Of a stretch of 28,495 nucleotides of DNA, positions 21,883-28,495 are shown one piece after another; positions within the stretch are counted from its first letter, which is position 1, and each line of letters starts with the position of its first letter. This DNA is from SFLA01 sp045533895. GTDB taxonomy: Bacteria > Bacillota > Clostridia > Oscillospirales > CAG-382. Made by a program: the position numbers and the translations under genes. A model generated the notes under the pieces. The model searched no databases, was not told the DNA's origin, and was given only the letters and a program-made list of their open reading frames with translations. Location of the stretch: assembly GCA_045533895.1 (NCBI GenBank), contig JAZSIT010000072.1, forward strand, positions 1 to 28,495. Reading direction: 5' to 3'.

Positions 21883-22947
21883 TTACAGAGTTATATGGTC
21901 GATAATATAGTTAAGATACTGCTTGTAAGCTTCTTTTTCCGCAACGATTTTTTTCATATCATAAAGCACGTTGGGCGGTATTTTGTTTTGTTCTTCTTTT
22001 GAGAGCTTACCTTTCATAAGTTTATCAACCTGAAGCGCATCGTGTATATCCATAGTAATGATGCTGTTGTGGCGTTGACAAACAACCTTTTTCATTTGGC
22101 CGGAAACCAGACTTTCAACTGCGGCACAACCCATTTTTGTTGCCAGAACACGGTCCTGAAGTGTGGGACTGCCGCCGCGCTGGATGTGTGCCAGACGAGC
22201 AAAACGGGCTTCAATGCCGGTTCTGTGCTCAATAAGCTTGGTGAGTTCCTCTCCGTATTCGTGTCCCATGCCTTCTGCGGTAATTATAATAAAATTGCGC
22301 TTGCCCGCTTTACGTGCTTCAATCATTTTTTCAAAAACATGATCGAAATCAGTAGGTATCTCCTTGATAACTGTTGTAACCGCACCAACAGCAATAGCAG
22401 TATTAAGAGCAATATCTCCAGCATCTCTACCCATAACCTCAACGATTGTACATCTGGAATGGCTCTCACTGGTATCGCGCAGTTTATCTACAAGGTCAAC
22501 AACAGTATTCATTGCAGTATCAAAGCCGATAGTCATTTCGGTAGAAGCGATATCGTTATCAATAGTACCGGGAATACCGATACAAGGAATACCTGCGTCA
22601 GTAAGGTCAACCGCACCGCGGAATGTACCGTCGCCGCCGATGGTTACGATACCGTCAAGACCAAATTCACGGGCTTTTGCAGCCGCCTTCTCTACGCCTT
22701 CCTTAGTTTTGAATTCGGGACAGCGTGCGGTATACAGCATTGTGCCGCCGCGATTAATAATATATGAAACGTCTCTTGCGCCCAAGGGCTTTATCTGTCC
22801 GTCAATAAGACCTTGATATCCGTTATATATACCGTAAACTTCAACACCTTTATATAAAGCAAGACGAGTAACGGCACGTACTGCCGCGTTCATGCCGGGA
22901 GCATCGCCGCCGGAAGTGAGCACGCCTATTCGTTTGAATTCTGCCAT
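21883..22947 (-). CDS. pfkA: ATP-dependent 6-phosphofructokinase
   Basis: A 354-residue glycolytic enzyme that phosphorylates fructose 6-phosphate to fructose 1,6-bisphosphate. Motifs include TSGGDAPGMNAAVR (11-24), IGGDGTFRGA for nucleotide, PGTIDND with the catalytic Asp, MGRDAG, and RGGSPTLQDR for substrate. GGDG rather than GGDD points to ATP rather than pyrophosphate as donor. The start is ATG 22947, with GGAGG close upstream; a longer frame to 22965 adds six residues inside the ribosome binding site. It is about 30 residues longer than B. subtilis PfkA because of a charged helical C-terminal tail (KGKLSKEEQNK). Divergent from spoIVA and transcribed alone. Confidence 0.95.
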   Translation of the reverse strand: MAEFKRIGVLTSGGDAPGMNAAVRAVTRLALYKGVEVYGIYNGYQGLIDGQIKPLGARDVSYIINRGGTMLYTARCPEFKTKEGVEKAAAKAREFGLDGIVTIGGDGTFRGAVDLTDAGIPCIGIPGTIDNDIASTEMTIGFDTAMNTVVDLVDKLRDTSESHSRCTIVEVMGRDAGDIALNTAIAVGAVTTVIKEIPTDFDHVFEKMIEARKAGKRNFIIITAEGMGHEYGEELTKLIEHRTGIEARFARLAHIQRGGSPTLQDRVLATKMGCAAVESLVSGQMKKVVCQRHNSIITMDIHDALQVDKLMKGKLSKEEQNKIPPNVLYDMKKIVAEKEAYKQYLNYIIDHITL

Positions 22948-22981
22948 CAGAAACCTCCAAAACAATTAATTTAACACTTGT

Positions 22982-23010
22982 ATCTTATCACCAACAGCAG
23001 AATTTGTCAA
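22982..23010 (-). promoter_or_regulatory. Promoter of pfkA
   Basis: On the minus strand a perfect TTGACA (23010-23005) lies 17 bp before TAAGAT (22987-22982). The leader is about 30 bases. Confidence 0.75.
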
Positions 23011-23029
23011 ACATTTTTTAATATTCTTT

Positions 23030-23058
23030 GCATATACTTTTTGAAATTTGAATACTGT
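23030..23058 (+). promoter_or_regulatory. Candidate SigE promoter of spoIVA
   Basis: GCATATA (23030-23036) resembles the SigE -35 (kmATATT), and AATACTGT (23051-23058) matches five of the seven fixed bases of the -10 CATACAnT, with a 14-bp spacer. No SigA promoter competes in this gap on the plus strand. spoIVA is a known SigE gene in Bacillus. Confidence 0.5.
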
Positions 23059-23088
23059 ATATTGAAAATAATATCTGGAGGATTAAAA

Positions 23089-24561
23089 ATGACTGACCTA
23101 ACAATATATAACGATATTGCAAAGCGTACGGAAGGAGATATTTACATAGGCGTGGTAGGTCCTGTCAGAACGGGTAAGTCGACACTTATAAACCGTTTTA
23201 TGCATACGCTGGTGCTTCCTTTTATGGAATCGGAGACAAAGAGAGAAAGAGCGCGTGATGAAATGCCGCAGTCTGCCTCCGGAAAAACCGTCATGACCAC
23301 CGAGCCAAAATTTGTGCCTGAAGAAGCCGCATCAATACGTTTGGACGAAAACGTTAATTTCAGAATGAGGATGATAGATTGCGTAGGGTTTATTATTCCC
23401 GGTGCAATCGGACATATTGAGGACGGCGCGACCAGAATGGTCATGACCCCTTGGTCACCGGAGCCTATGCCTTTCGACGAGGCGGCTGAAATGGGAACAA
23501 AAAAGGTAATGACCGAGCACTCTACAATCGGTATAGTGGTAACCACTGACGGAAGTATTGGAGAAATAGAAAGAAACGCATATGAAGATGCTGAGGCTCG
23601 TATAATCCGCGAGATGAAAGACACAGGTAAACCTTTTGTTGTAGTACTTAATTCAACAAATCCAAACGATGAACATACGATTTTACTTGCTGCACAGTTG
23701 GAAGAAAGATACGATGTGCCGGTTATTCCCGTTAACTGCGCGGAAATGAGCGAGGGCGATATCAAGGAGATATTGCGCGCCATACTTTATGAATTTCCCG
23801 TAAGTGAAATCAGAATTGCACTTCCCTCTTGGATCGATGTTCAGCCCGGAGGTAAAATTAAAAGCGAGCTTTACGATACCATAACAAAAGCGGTAATGAA
23901 CATTAAACGAACCGGTGAGATAAGATATGTTTTTAACAATCTTACATCTGCAAACGGTGCTACTGCAAAAACGGAAAACGTGAATTTGGGCGACGGAACT
24001 TCACAGATATCTGTTGTGTTGCCGGAAAACGTGTTCTATTCGGCTTTGGGCGAGTTCTCGGGCTTTGATATAAATGACGAAAAGTCGCTGTTTTCGCTGT
24101 TAGGTGAGCTGAAAACGGTTAATGAAAAATATGCCAAAGTGGCAGAGGCAATTGAAGAGGTAAACCGCACCGGATATGGAATAGTTACGCCGGGAATTGA
24201 TGATCTTACCCTTGATGAACCGGAGATAGTTCGTCAGCCCGGTGGATACGGGGTAAAACTAAAAGCGTCCGCACCGTCAATACACATGATAAAAGCAAAT
24301 ATACAGACGGAGCTGTCTCCAACCGTAGGTACAGAACGGCAATCAGAAGAATTGGTTAAGTATTTACTTCACGAATTTGAAGAGGATCCAAAGAAGATTT
24401 GGGGCTCAAATATGTTCGGCAAGACGCTTTATGAGCTTATCGGCGAAGGGATAAACGCAAAACTTGCCCACATGCCCGAAGACGCTCGCGGCAAACTTTC
24501 AGAAACTCTCCAGCGCATAATCAATGAAGGCAGCGGTGGGCTAATATGTATACTTCTGTAG
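23089..24561 (+). CDS. spoIVA: Spore coat assembly ATPase SpoIVA
   Basis: A 490-residue protein that polymerises on the outer forespore membrane by ATP hydrolysis, forming the platform for coat assembly. The TRAFAC-like ATPase has Walker A GPVRTGKST (24-32), a MIDCVG Walker B-like segment and the TTDGS switch region. The ending GGLICILL matches the conserved C-terminus needed for docking through SpoVM. Length is almost equal to the 492 of B. subtilis. An upstream in-frame start at 22978 would add 37 residues over the promoter region; ATG 23089, with CTGGAGGATT upstream, is preferred. A YlmC/YmxH-family gene follows 9 bp later. Confidence 0.97.
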   Translation: MTDLTIYNDIAKRTEGDIYIGVVGPVRTGKSTLINRFMHTLVLPFMESETKRERARDEMPQSASGKTVMTTEPKFVPEEAASIRLDENVNFRMRMIDCVGFIIPGAIGHIEDGATRMVMTPWSPEPMPFDEAAEMGTKKVMTEHSTIGIVVTTDGSIGEIERNAYEDAEARIIREMKDTGKPFVVVLNSTNPNDEHTILLAAQLEERYDVPVIPVNCAEMSEGDIKEILRAILYEFPVSEIRIALPSWIDVQPGGKIKSELYDTITKAVMNIKRTGEIRYVFNNLTSANGATAKTENVNLGDGTSQISVVLPENVFYSALGEFSGFDINDEKSLFSLLGELKTVNEKYAKVAEAIEEVNRTGYGIVTPGIDDLTLDEPEIVRQPGGYGVKLKASAPSIHMIKANIQTELSPTVGTERQSEELVKYLLHEFEEDPKKIWGSNMFGKTLYELIGEGINAKLAHMPEDARGKLSETLQRIINEGSGGLICILL

Positions 24562-24570
24562 GTAGATAGT

Positions 24571-24819
24571 ATGATAGTCAGTTTTTCCGATATAAGTGAT
24601 AAAGAAGTAGTAAATCTCTGCGATGGTAAACGTTTGGGCTATGTTTGTGACGCGGATATCGATACAGAGTGCGGAAAAATACTCCGGCTTGCCATTCCTG
24701 CAAAAAGCGGTCTTTTTCCGGGTAAAAACCGAATATATATCAGATGGGAAAACATCGAGCGTATCGGCGAGGATATAATCCTCGTCAGATATACCGAGGT
24801 ACAGTCCTGCAAACACTAA
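24571..24819 (+). CDS. YlmC/YmxH family sporulation protein (PRC-barrel)
   Basis: An 82-residue PRC-barrel protein of the YlmC/YmxH family, known in endospore formers and of unclear biochemical role. The family pattern is visible: SDISDKEVVNLCDGKRLGY, then DIDTECGKILRL, a basic KSGLFPGKN turn and an IRWENIERIGEDIILVRY end. It begins 9 bp after spoIVA with only a weak TAGGTAG ribosome binding site, so it probably depends on coupling to spoIVA. Its place behind spoIVA suggests the same mother-cell timing. Confidence 0.85.
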   Translation: MIVSFSDISDKEVVNLCDGKRLGYVCDADIDTECGKILRLAIPAKSGLFPGKNRIYIRWENIERIGEDIILVRYTEVQSCKH

Positions 24820-24850
24820 AAAGCAAGGGAAAACCGTTTGGTTTTCCCTA
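24820..24850. terminator. Bidirectional terminator
   Basis: Perfect 10-bp arms AGGGAAAACC (24826-24835) and GGTTTTCCCT (24840-24849) with loop GTTT. The minus-strand tail TGCTTTTTAG is stronger and ends the GNAT gene; the plus-strand tail ATTGTATTATT is weaker and ends the spoIVA transcript. Confidence 0.8.
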
Positions 24851-24858
24851 TTGTATTA

Positions 24859-25305
24859 TTACAGTCTTTTTAAGCATGAATGCTTTTCATCAATAGCGAA
24901 ACCGTTGTTTCTGTAAAAGTTTAGTGTACTTTCTTTGTTTGACCCGGTTTCAAGGAAGATTTTATAACAATTCATTTCCTCGGCAAAATCTGTAGCCGCA
25001 TTCAATAATGCTGAAGCATAACCTTTACACCGATAATCAAAATGTGTCACAACATTTTCAATAACAGCGTAAGGTCTAAGATTGTGGGTAAGATTTTTAA
25101 TTACGGTTATATGTACGGTAGAAACTATAGTTCCGTCTACCTCACAAACGAGAAGCCTTGTATAATCGTCATTGGCAAAAAGTTCAATATACTCACGCCA
25201 TTTATTCATATCTTGTGTTTCCGCAGGCGGAAAGGCTGTTAAATGCTTAAAGTATAAAGTCTTTAATTGTTCTGCATCAGCAGGGGCGGCTTGTCTGATA
25301 ATCAT
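24859..25305 (-). CDS. GNAT family N-acetyltransferase
   Basis: A 148-residue acetyltransferase occupying a single GNAT domain. The acetyl-CoA motif is YRCKGYASALL (about residues 110-120), followed by KIFLETGSNKESTLNFYRNNGF, the usual strand 5 and helix with the family Tyr. The N-terminus MIIRQAAPADAEQLKTLY is a standard GNAT opening. AAGGAGGAG lies upstream of the ATG, immediately after the terminator of nfnB, so it may depend on readthrough or a promoter hidden in the tail. Not closely similar to the two GNATs at the left end. Substrate unknown. Confidence 0.85.
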   Translation of the reverse strand: MIIRQAAPADAEQLKTLYFKHLTAFPPAETQDMNKWREYIELFANDDYTRLLVCEVDGTIVSTVHITVIKNLTHNLRPYAVIENVVTHFDYRCKGYASALLNAATDFAEEMNCYKIFLETGSNKESTLNFYRNNGFAIDEKHSCLKRL

Positions 25306-25321
25306 TAAAGTGTCTCCTCCT

Positions 25322-25357
25322 TTATAAAATAATCCGGCAGTTTTTTGCCGGATTATT
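25322..25357 (-). terminator. Terminator of the nfn operon
   Basis: Perfect 12-bp arms AATAATCCGGCA (25328-25339) and TGCCGGATTATT (25346-25357). On the minus strand the outer arm runs into TTTTATAAAGG, which also begins the ribosome binding site of the GNAT gene. Confidence 0.85.
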
Positions 25358-25367
25358 GTCTGTAATT

Positions 25368-26729
25368 TTAAGAAAGCTTTTTGTCTATTTCTTCAGCAGC
25401 TTTTTTTCCTGCGCCCATTGCAAGAATTACGGTAGCTGCACCGGTAACGGCATCACCGCCTGCGTAAACCGCGTCAAGGCTTGTTTGCTCGCTTTCGTCA
25501 ACAACGATACCGCCGTGCTTGTTTGTTTCAAGCCCGGGCTCAGAACGGACGATAAGGGGATTTGGAGAGGTGCCGATAGCCATAATTACGCAATCACAAT
25601 CAAGATTGATGCGCTTTCCGGTATCAACGGGCTTTCTTCTGCCTCTCTCGTCAGGCTCTCCAAGTTCCATAACAGCGCATTCCATTCCGCAAACGCTGCC
25701 GTTTTCGCCATTTATGCACGTGGGATTGGTAAGAAGACGGAAGATAATTCCCTCCTCCTTCGCGTGCTCAACTTCTTCTTTTCTGGCGGGTAGCTCTTCT
25801 TCGCTGCGGCGATATACAATACTTACCTCTTCCGCACCGAGACGGAGAGCACAGCGAGCCGCATCCATAGCAACGTTACCGCCGCCGACAACAATTGCCT
25901 TTTTGGGGCGCATAACGGGTGTAGTGCCATCAGGCCTATAAGCCTTCATAAGGTTAACACGGGTAAGAAACTCATTGGCAGAATACACGCCGCAAAGATT
26001 CTCCCCTTCGATATTCATAAATCTGGGAAGACCTGCGCCGCTTCCGATGAAAATCGCGTCATACTCTTCACGGAGTTCGGAAATAAGTACGGTTTTACCA
26101 ACAATACAGTCGGTAATTATCTCAACGCCCATCCTCTTAAGCTGTTCAACTTCCTTGGCAACGATTTCCTTGGGAAGTCTGAACTGAGGAATGCCGTAAA
26201 CCAAAACTCCGCCGGGGGTATGGAGAGCTTCAAATACGGTAACTGCATATCCTTTTGCGGCAAGTGCTCCTGCGCAGGCAAGACCTGCGGGACCGCTTCC
26301 TACCACGGCAACACGTTTTCCGTTGGGAGTGATCTCTTTCGCTTCTGCTTCGGGTGCGTTGTCCGCAACAAAGCGTTCAAGTCTGCCGATACCGACAGCT
26401 TCGCCTTTCTTTCCGCGAACACAGTACTTTTCACACTGGTTTTCCTGAGGACAAACTCTGCCGCAAACTGCGGGAAGAGAGCTGGATGCACTTATAACAG
26501 CCTTTGCACCTGCTAGATCATTTTCTTTTATCTTACTTATAAAACCGGGAATATCAATACCAACAGGACAGCCGGAAACACAAGGACGAGTGGGGCAGTT
26601 GAGACAGCGCTGTGCTTCATTAAAAGCCTCTTCTGCGGTATAACCGATAGCAACCTCTTCAAAGCATTTACCTCTCTCGATAGGATCGAGAACGGGCATA
26701 GGAGTTTTTTCGGGAGTCATATTTGCCAT
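25368..26729 (-). CDS. NfnB-type NADPH-dependent oxidoreductase (glutamate synthase small-subunit-like)
   Basis: A 453-residue iron-sulphur flavoprotein. The N-terminal cluster domain has CLNCPTRPCVSGCPVGIDIPGF (four Cys) and a second set, CGRVCPQENQCEKYC, for two [4Fe-4S] clusters. Next come a FAD Rossmann motif GSGPAGLACAGALAAKGY, a NAD(P)-binding GGGNVAMDAAR, and the terminal AGGDAVTGAATVILAMGAGKKAA that closes the FAD site. No large GltB partner is nearby, and it follows an NfnA-like subunit by 1 bp. I therefore read it as NfnB of the electron-bifurcating NADH-dependent ferredoxin:NADP+ oxidoreductase rather than true GltD. AAAGGAGG precedes its ATG. Confidence 0.9.
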   Translation of the reverse strand: MANMTPEKTPMPVLDPIERGKCFEEVAIGYTAEEAFNEAQRCLNCPTRPCVSGCPVGIDIPGFISKIKENDLAGAKAVISASSSLPAVCGRVCPQENQCEKYCVRGKKGEAVGIGRLERFVADNAPEAEAKEITPNGKRVAVVGSGPAGLACAGALAAKGYAVTVFEALHTPGGVLVYGIPQFRLPKEIVAKEVEQLKRMGVEIITDCIVGKTVLISELREEYDAIFIGSGAGLPRFMNIEGENLCGVYSANEFLTRVNLMKAYRPDGTTPVMRPKKAIVVGGGNVAMDAARCALRLGAEEVSIVYRRSEEELPARKEEVEHAKEEGIIFRLLTNPTCINGENGSVCGMECAVMELGEPDERGRRKPVDTGKRINLDCDCVIMAIGTSPNPLIVRSEPGLETNKHGGIVVDESEQTSLDAVYAGGDAVTGAATVILAMGAGKKAAEEIDKKLS

Positions 26730-26730
26730 T

Positions 26731-27570
26731 TTACTTTACCTCCTTTGAAAAAAGGTTGCAGGTTTCTTCTCTCGCATGGCGCTCAAATTCGCCGTACATA
26801 CGAGAACGGGCAATGGCGGAATCAAAATCAACCAGATGACCGTCAAATTCGGGGCCGTCAACGCAAGCAAAAACGGTTTTGCCGCCAACGGAAAGTCTGC
26901 ACCCGCCGCACATTCCTGTTCCGTCTATCATAATGGGATTCATGCTTACAATAGTCTTTACGCCAAATTCCTTTGTAACCATGCAAACGAATTTCATCAT
27001 TATAAGCGGACCGATACAAACAACCTCATCATACTGTCCGTTTTCAAGCAGATGGCGAAGCGCGTCGGTAACCAGGCCTTTTTCGCCTGCGGAGCCGTCG
27101 TCTGTCATAAGAAAGAATTTATCGGAAATTTCTGTAAACTCTTTTTCAAGAATAATAAGATCTTTGTTTCTAAAGCCTACTATAGAGTGTACTTCTGCAC
27201 CATTCTGCGCAAATGCCTTGGCAACGGGATATGCGATAGCGCTTCCTACACCGCCTCCGATAACGCAAACTTTCTTAATGCCTTCAATTTCGGTATGATT
27301 ACCGAGCGGGCCTGCAAAATCCTGTATATACTCCCCTGCTTTTTTCTTGGAAAGCAGGATGGTGGTAGCACCGACTGCCTGAAAAATTACGGTAACTGTG
27401 CCCGCTTCGCGGTCGTAATCGGCAACGGTAAGAGGAATACGCTCTCCGTTTTCATCAACACGAAGCATAACAAACTGACCTGCAAGGGCTTTCTTTGCAA
27501 CCGCAGGCGCAGAAACGACCATTCTGAACACCGTAGGGTTCAGAGGTTCATTGGAAACAACTTTGAACAT
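26731..27570 (-). CDS. NfnA-type FAD/NAD-binding subunit (ferredoxin-NADP reductase alpha)
   Basis: A 279-residue flavoprotein of the PyrK/ferredoxin reductase family. The FAD contact RIPLTVAD (about 40-47), the NAD-binding VIGGGVGSAIAYPVAKAF (about 99-116) and a C-terminal [2Fe-2S] ligand set are all visible. The ligand set is the Asp-Gly-Thr-Gly-Met-Cys-Gly-Gly-Cys segment followed by a later Cys in VFACVDGPEFDGH. With the adjacent NfnB it should form Nfn, coupling NADH and reduced ferredoxin to NADP+ reduction. A PyrK or SudA role is possible for the family, but the NfnB neighbour argues for Nfn. It starts 24 bp after the flavodoxin-like gene, with AAAAGGAG upstream. Confidence 0.9.
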   Translation of the reverse strand: MFKVVSNEPLNPTVFRMVVSAPAVAKKALAGQFVMLRVDENGERIPLTVADYDREAGTVTVIFQAVGATTILLSKKKAGEYIQDFAGPLGNHTEIEGIKKVCVIGGGVGSAIAYPVAKAFAQNGAEVHSIVGFRNKDLIILEKEFTEISDKFFLMTDDGSAGEKGLVTDALRHLLENGQYDEVVCIGPLIMMKFVCMVTKEFGVKTIVSMNPIMIDGTGMCGGCRLSVGGKTVFACVDGPEFDGHLVDFDSAIARSRMYGEFERHAREETCNLFSKEVK

Positions 27571-27593
27571 GATATATACTCCTTTTTGTATGT

Positions 27594-28148
27594 CTAATCG
27601 TTGTTGAGAAAATCAACCAGATGTTTAATCTTATCAATAACTTCTGCATCGTCAATTGCAGGACGTGCATTGGTATTGTGAGAGTAAACGGCCTCATAGA
27701 CATCATCACAATTCATGTGGTTAAGTAAGATGCAAGAAGTTTTGTATGCGCTGATTACATCGCCGTCTCCGCCGCCGACAAGAACAACACCGCCTTTTTT
27801 GGGCTTTTGAATAGGTTCTTCATTTCTGAAATGTCTTGCGCAGAAATATGTCTGCAATCTGCTGGCAACATCGAGCAACTTTCCGGTAGGCTGTGAAAAG
27901 TATATGGGAGAAGCAATAATTATATTATCGCATTCCTGAATATAATTATATATCTCCTGCATACCGTCGTTGATAGCACAACCGTCCTTCTCATAGCAAT
28001 AGCGGCAATCTATACAAGGCGCGATAGAAGAACGGTAAGCGTTTACTATTTTGAACTCACCTTCAAGGTCCTTCAATATAGTATCAATAAGGCTTACAGT
28101 ATCGCCTTTTACTCTGGGGGAGCCGTTGAATATTAAAGTTTTTTTCAT
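27594..28148 (-). CDS. Flavodoxin-like NAD(P)H-dependent FMN oxidoreductase
   Basis: A 184-residue protein of the NADPH-dependent FMN reductase / iron-sulphur flavoprotein family. The FMN phosphate loop is FNGSPRVKGDT (near residues 5-15), and IIIASPIYFSQPTGKLLDVASR is the second flavin-binding segment. Between them lies CIDCRYCYEKDGCAIND with four Cys, a pattern used for a [4Fe-4S] cluster in some family members. The frame opens at 28169, but AAGGAGAAACGC points to ATG 28148. First gene of the operon with nfnA and nfnB, so a redox partner role is likely. Confidence 0.85.
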   Translation of the reverse strand: MKKTLIFNGSPRVKGDTVSLIDTILKDLEGEFKIVNAYRSSIAPCIDCRYCYEKDGCAINDGMQEIYNYIQECDNIIIASPIYFSQPTGKLLDVASRLQTYFCARHFRNEEPIQKPKKGGVVLVGGGDGDVISAYKTSCILLNHMNCDDVYEAVYSHNTNARPAIDDAEVIDKIKHLVDFLNND

Positions 28149-28278
28149 GCGTTTCTCCTTGCAAAGCACACGGGAACTTCATTATAAGCAGAGCGTTGTT
28201 GAAAAATTATCATTTATTCGGCGGCAATTTACATTCAACTTCTTGCTTCTGCATAAAATTACACCGTATTTTATAAAT
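28149..28278 (-). promoter_or_regulatory. Long leader of the flavodoxin-nfn operon
   Basis: About 130 bases separate the expected transcription start from ATG 28148. A short reading frame of 14 codons (from about 28256 down to a TGA) lies inside but has no ribosome binding site. I see no known riboswitch and no terminator hairpin. Confidence 0.3.
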
Positions 28279-28284
28279 TGGGTA

Positions 28285-28314
28285 ATTATATCACGAGAAT
28301 AAAGGTTGTGTCAA
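28285..28314 (-). promoter_or_regulatory. Promoter of the flavodoxin-nfn operon
   Basis: On the minus strand a perfect TTGACA (28314-28309) lies 18 bp before a perfect TATAAT (28290-28285), with an extended -10 TGA. One of the strongest promoter matches in the window. Confidence 0.8.
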
Positions 28315-28420
28315 GAATAAATATACATAAAATCCGACAGTTTTTGACATATCCATTGTACATAAAAACGACAAATCGAGGCATAACGCTCTTGCAGCGG
28401 TTTTTATCGTATATTCATGG

Positions 28421-28459
28421 TAAAAAAAGCAAAATCGCCGTGAAATAATCACGGCGATT
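28421..28459 (-). terminator. Terminator after the tRNA gene
   Basis: Perfect 11-bp arms AATCGCCGTGA (28433-28443) and TCACGGCGATT (28449-28459), loop AATAA. On the minus strand TTGCTTTTTTT follows. It begins two bases after the tRNA CCA end. Confidence 0.9.
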
Positions 28460-28461
28460 GT

Positions 28462-28495
28462 TGGTCTGAGTGACTGGATTTGAACCAGCGGCCTC
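28462..28495 (-). tRNA. 3' part of a tRNA gene (cut by window edge), possibly tRNA-Pro
   Basis: On the minus strand the T-arm GCTGG-TTCAAAT-CCAGT is followed by the acceptor strand CACTCAG, discriminator A and an encoded CCA (28464-28462). The anticodon lies outside the window. The implied C1-G72 pair with A73 is typical of bacterial tRNA-Pro, so that identity is suggested but not shown. Confidence 0.8.

Noticed and set aside
22042..22816. Plus-strand frames opposite pfkA
   Set aside because: They are shadows of a conserved glycolytic gene with no independent signals.
26776..27597. A 273-codon plus-strand frame opposite nfnA
   Set aside because: nfnA is clear by FAD, NAD and Fe-S motifs; the reverse frame shows no family features.
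28149..28278. A riboswitch in the nfn operon leader
   Set aside because: The leader is long enough, but I see no known aptamer and no expression-platform hairpin.

Overview
The window reads as chromosomal DNA of an anaerobic, endospore-forming Firmicute, most likely an uncultured Clostridia/Oscillospiraceae-type gut bacterium. The evidence is spoIVA next to a YlmC/YmxH-family gene, a CwlD-like amidase, a sodium-pumping decarboxylase operon, an Nfn-type transhydrogenase, strong AGGAGG ribosome binding sites with several TTG/GTG starts, and moderate GC. Nearly all of it is densely packed core metabolism. I see no CRISPR array, IS element, rRNA operon or complete prophage. The only hint of foreign or regulatory DNA is a phased repeat cluster near the left edge.

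Layout. 1-539: the tail of a possible membrane protein gene, five phased TGAAAC/GTTTCA hexamers, two terminator-like hairpins and a promoter. 540-3349 (+): two paralogous GNAT acetyltransferases and a DUF4091 protein. 3397-5593 (-): a PAS/degenerate-kinase-like protein, then an orphan MsmX/UgpC-type sugar ABC ATPase. 5742-9582 (-): hpt, an ABC-F ATPase, a DUF4830 protein and an RsuA-type pseudouridine synthase. 9781-13374 (+): a four-gene biotin-dependent Na+-pumping oxaloacetate decarboxylase operon (gamma, biotin carrier, beta, carboxyltransferase), followed by a putative metal exporter. 14463-15173 (-): a DUF6873 protein. 15258-15452 (+): a small Cys-rich ORF. 15373-18113 (-): a membrane protein, a CwlD-like amidase and radA.

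18267-20674 (+): nnrD, a lipoprotein and alr, convergent with a D,D-carboxypeptidase (20722-21828, -). pfkA (21883-22947, -) is divergent from spoIVA and its YlmC/YmxH partner (23089-24819, +). A GNAT (24859-25305, -) lies ahead of the operon flavodoxin-like oxidoreductase, nfnA, nfnB (25368-28148, -). A tRNA gene cut by the window edge ends the sequence.

The themes are energy and redox metabolism (oxaloacetate decarboxylase Na+ pump, Nfn, PFK), D-Ala/peptidoglycan metabolism (alr, carboxypeptidase, amidase), sporulation, and metabolite or DNA repair (nnrD, radA). I found no convincing new multi-gene system. The best leads are the phased hexamer cluster at 177-238, the PAS/degenerate-ATPase protein, the small Cys-rich ORF opposite radA, an uncharacterised membrane protein heading the cwlD-radA operon, and hairpins that bury ribosome binding sites.
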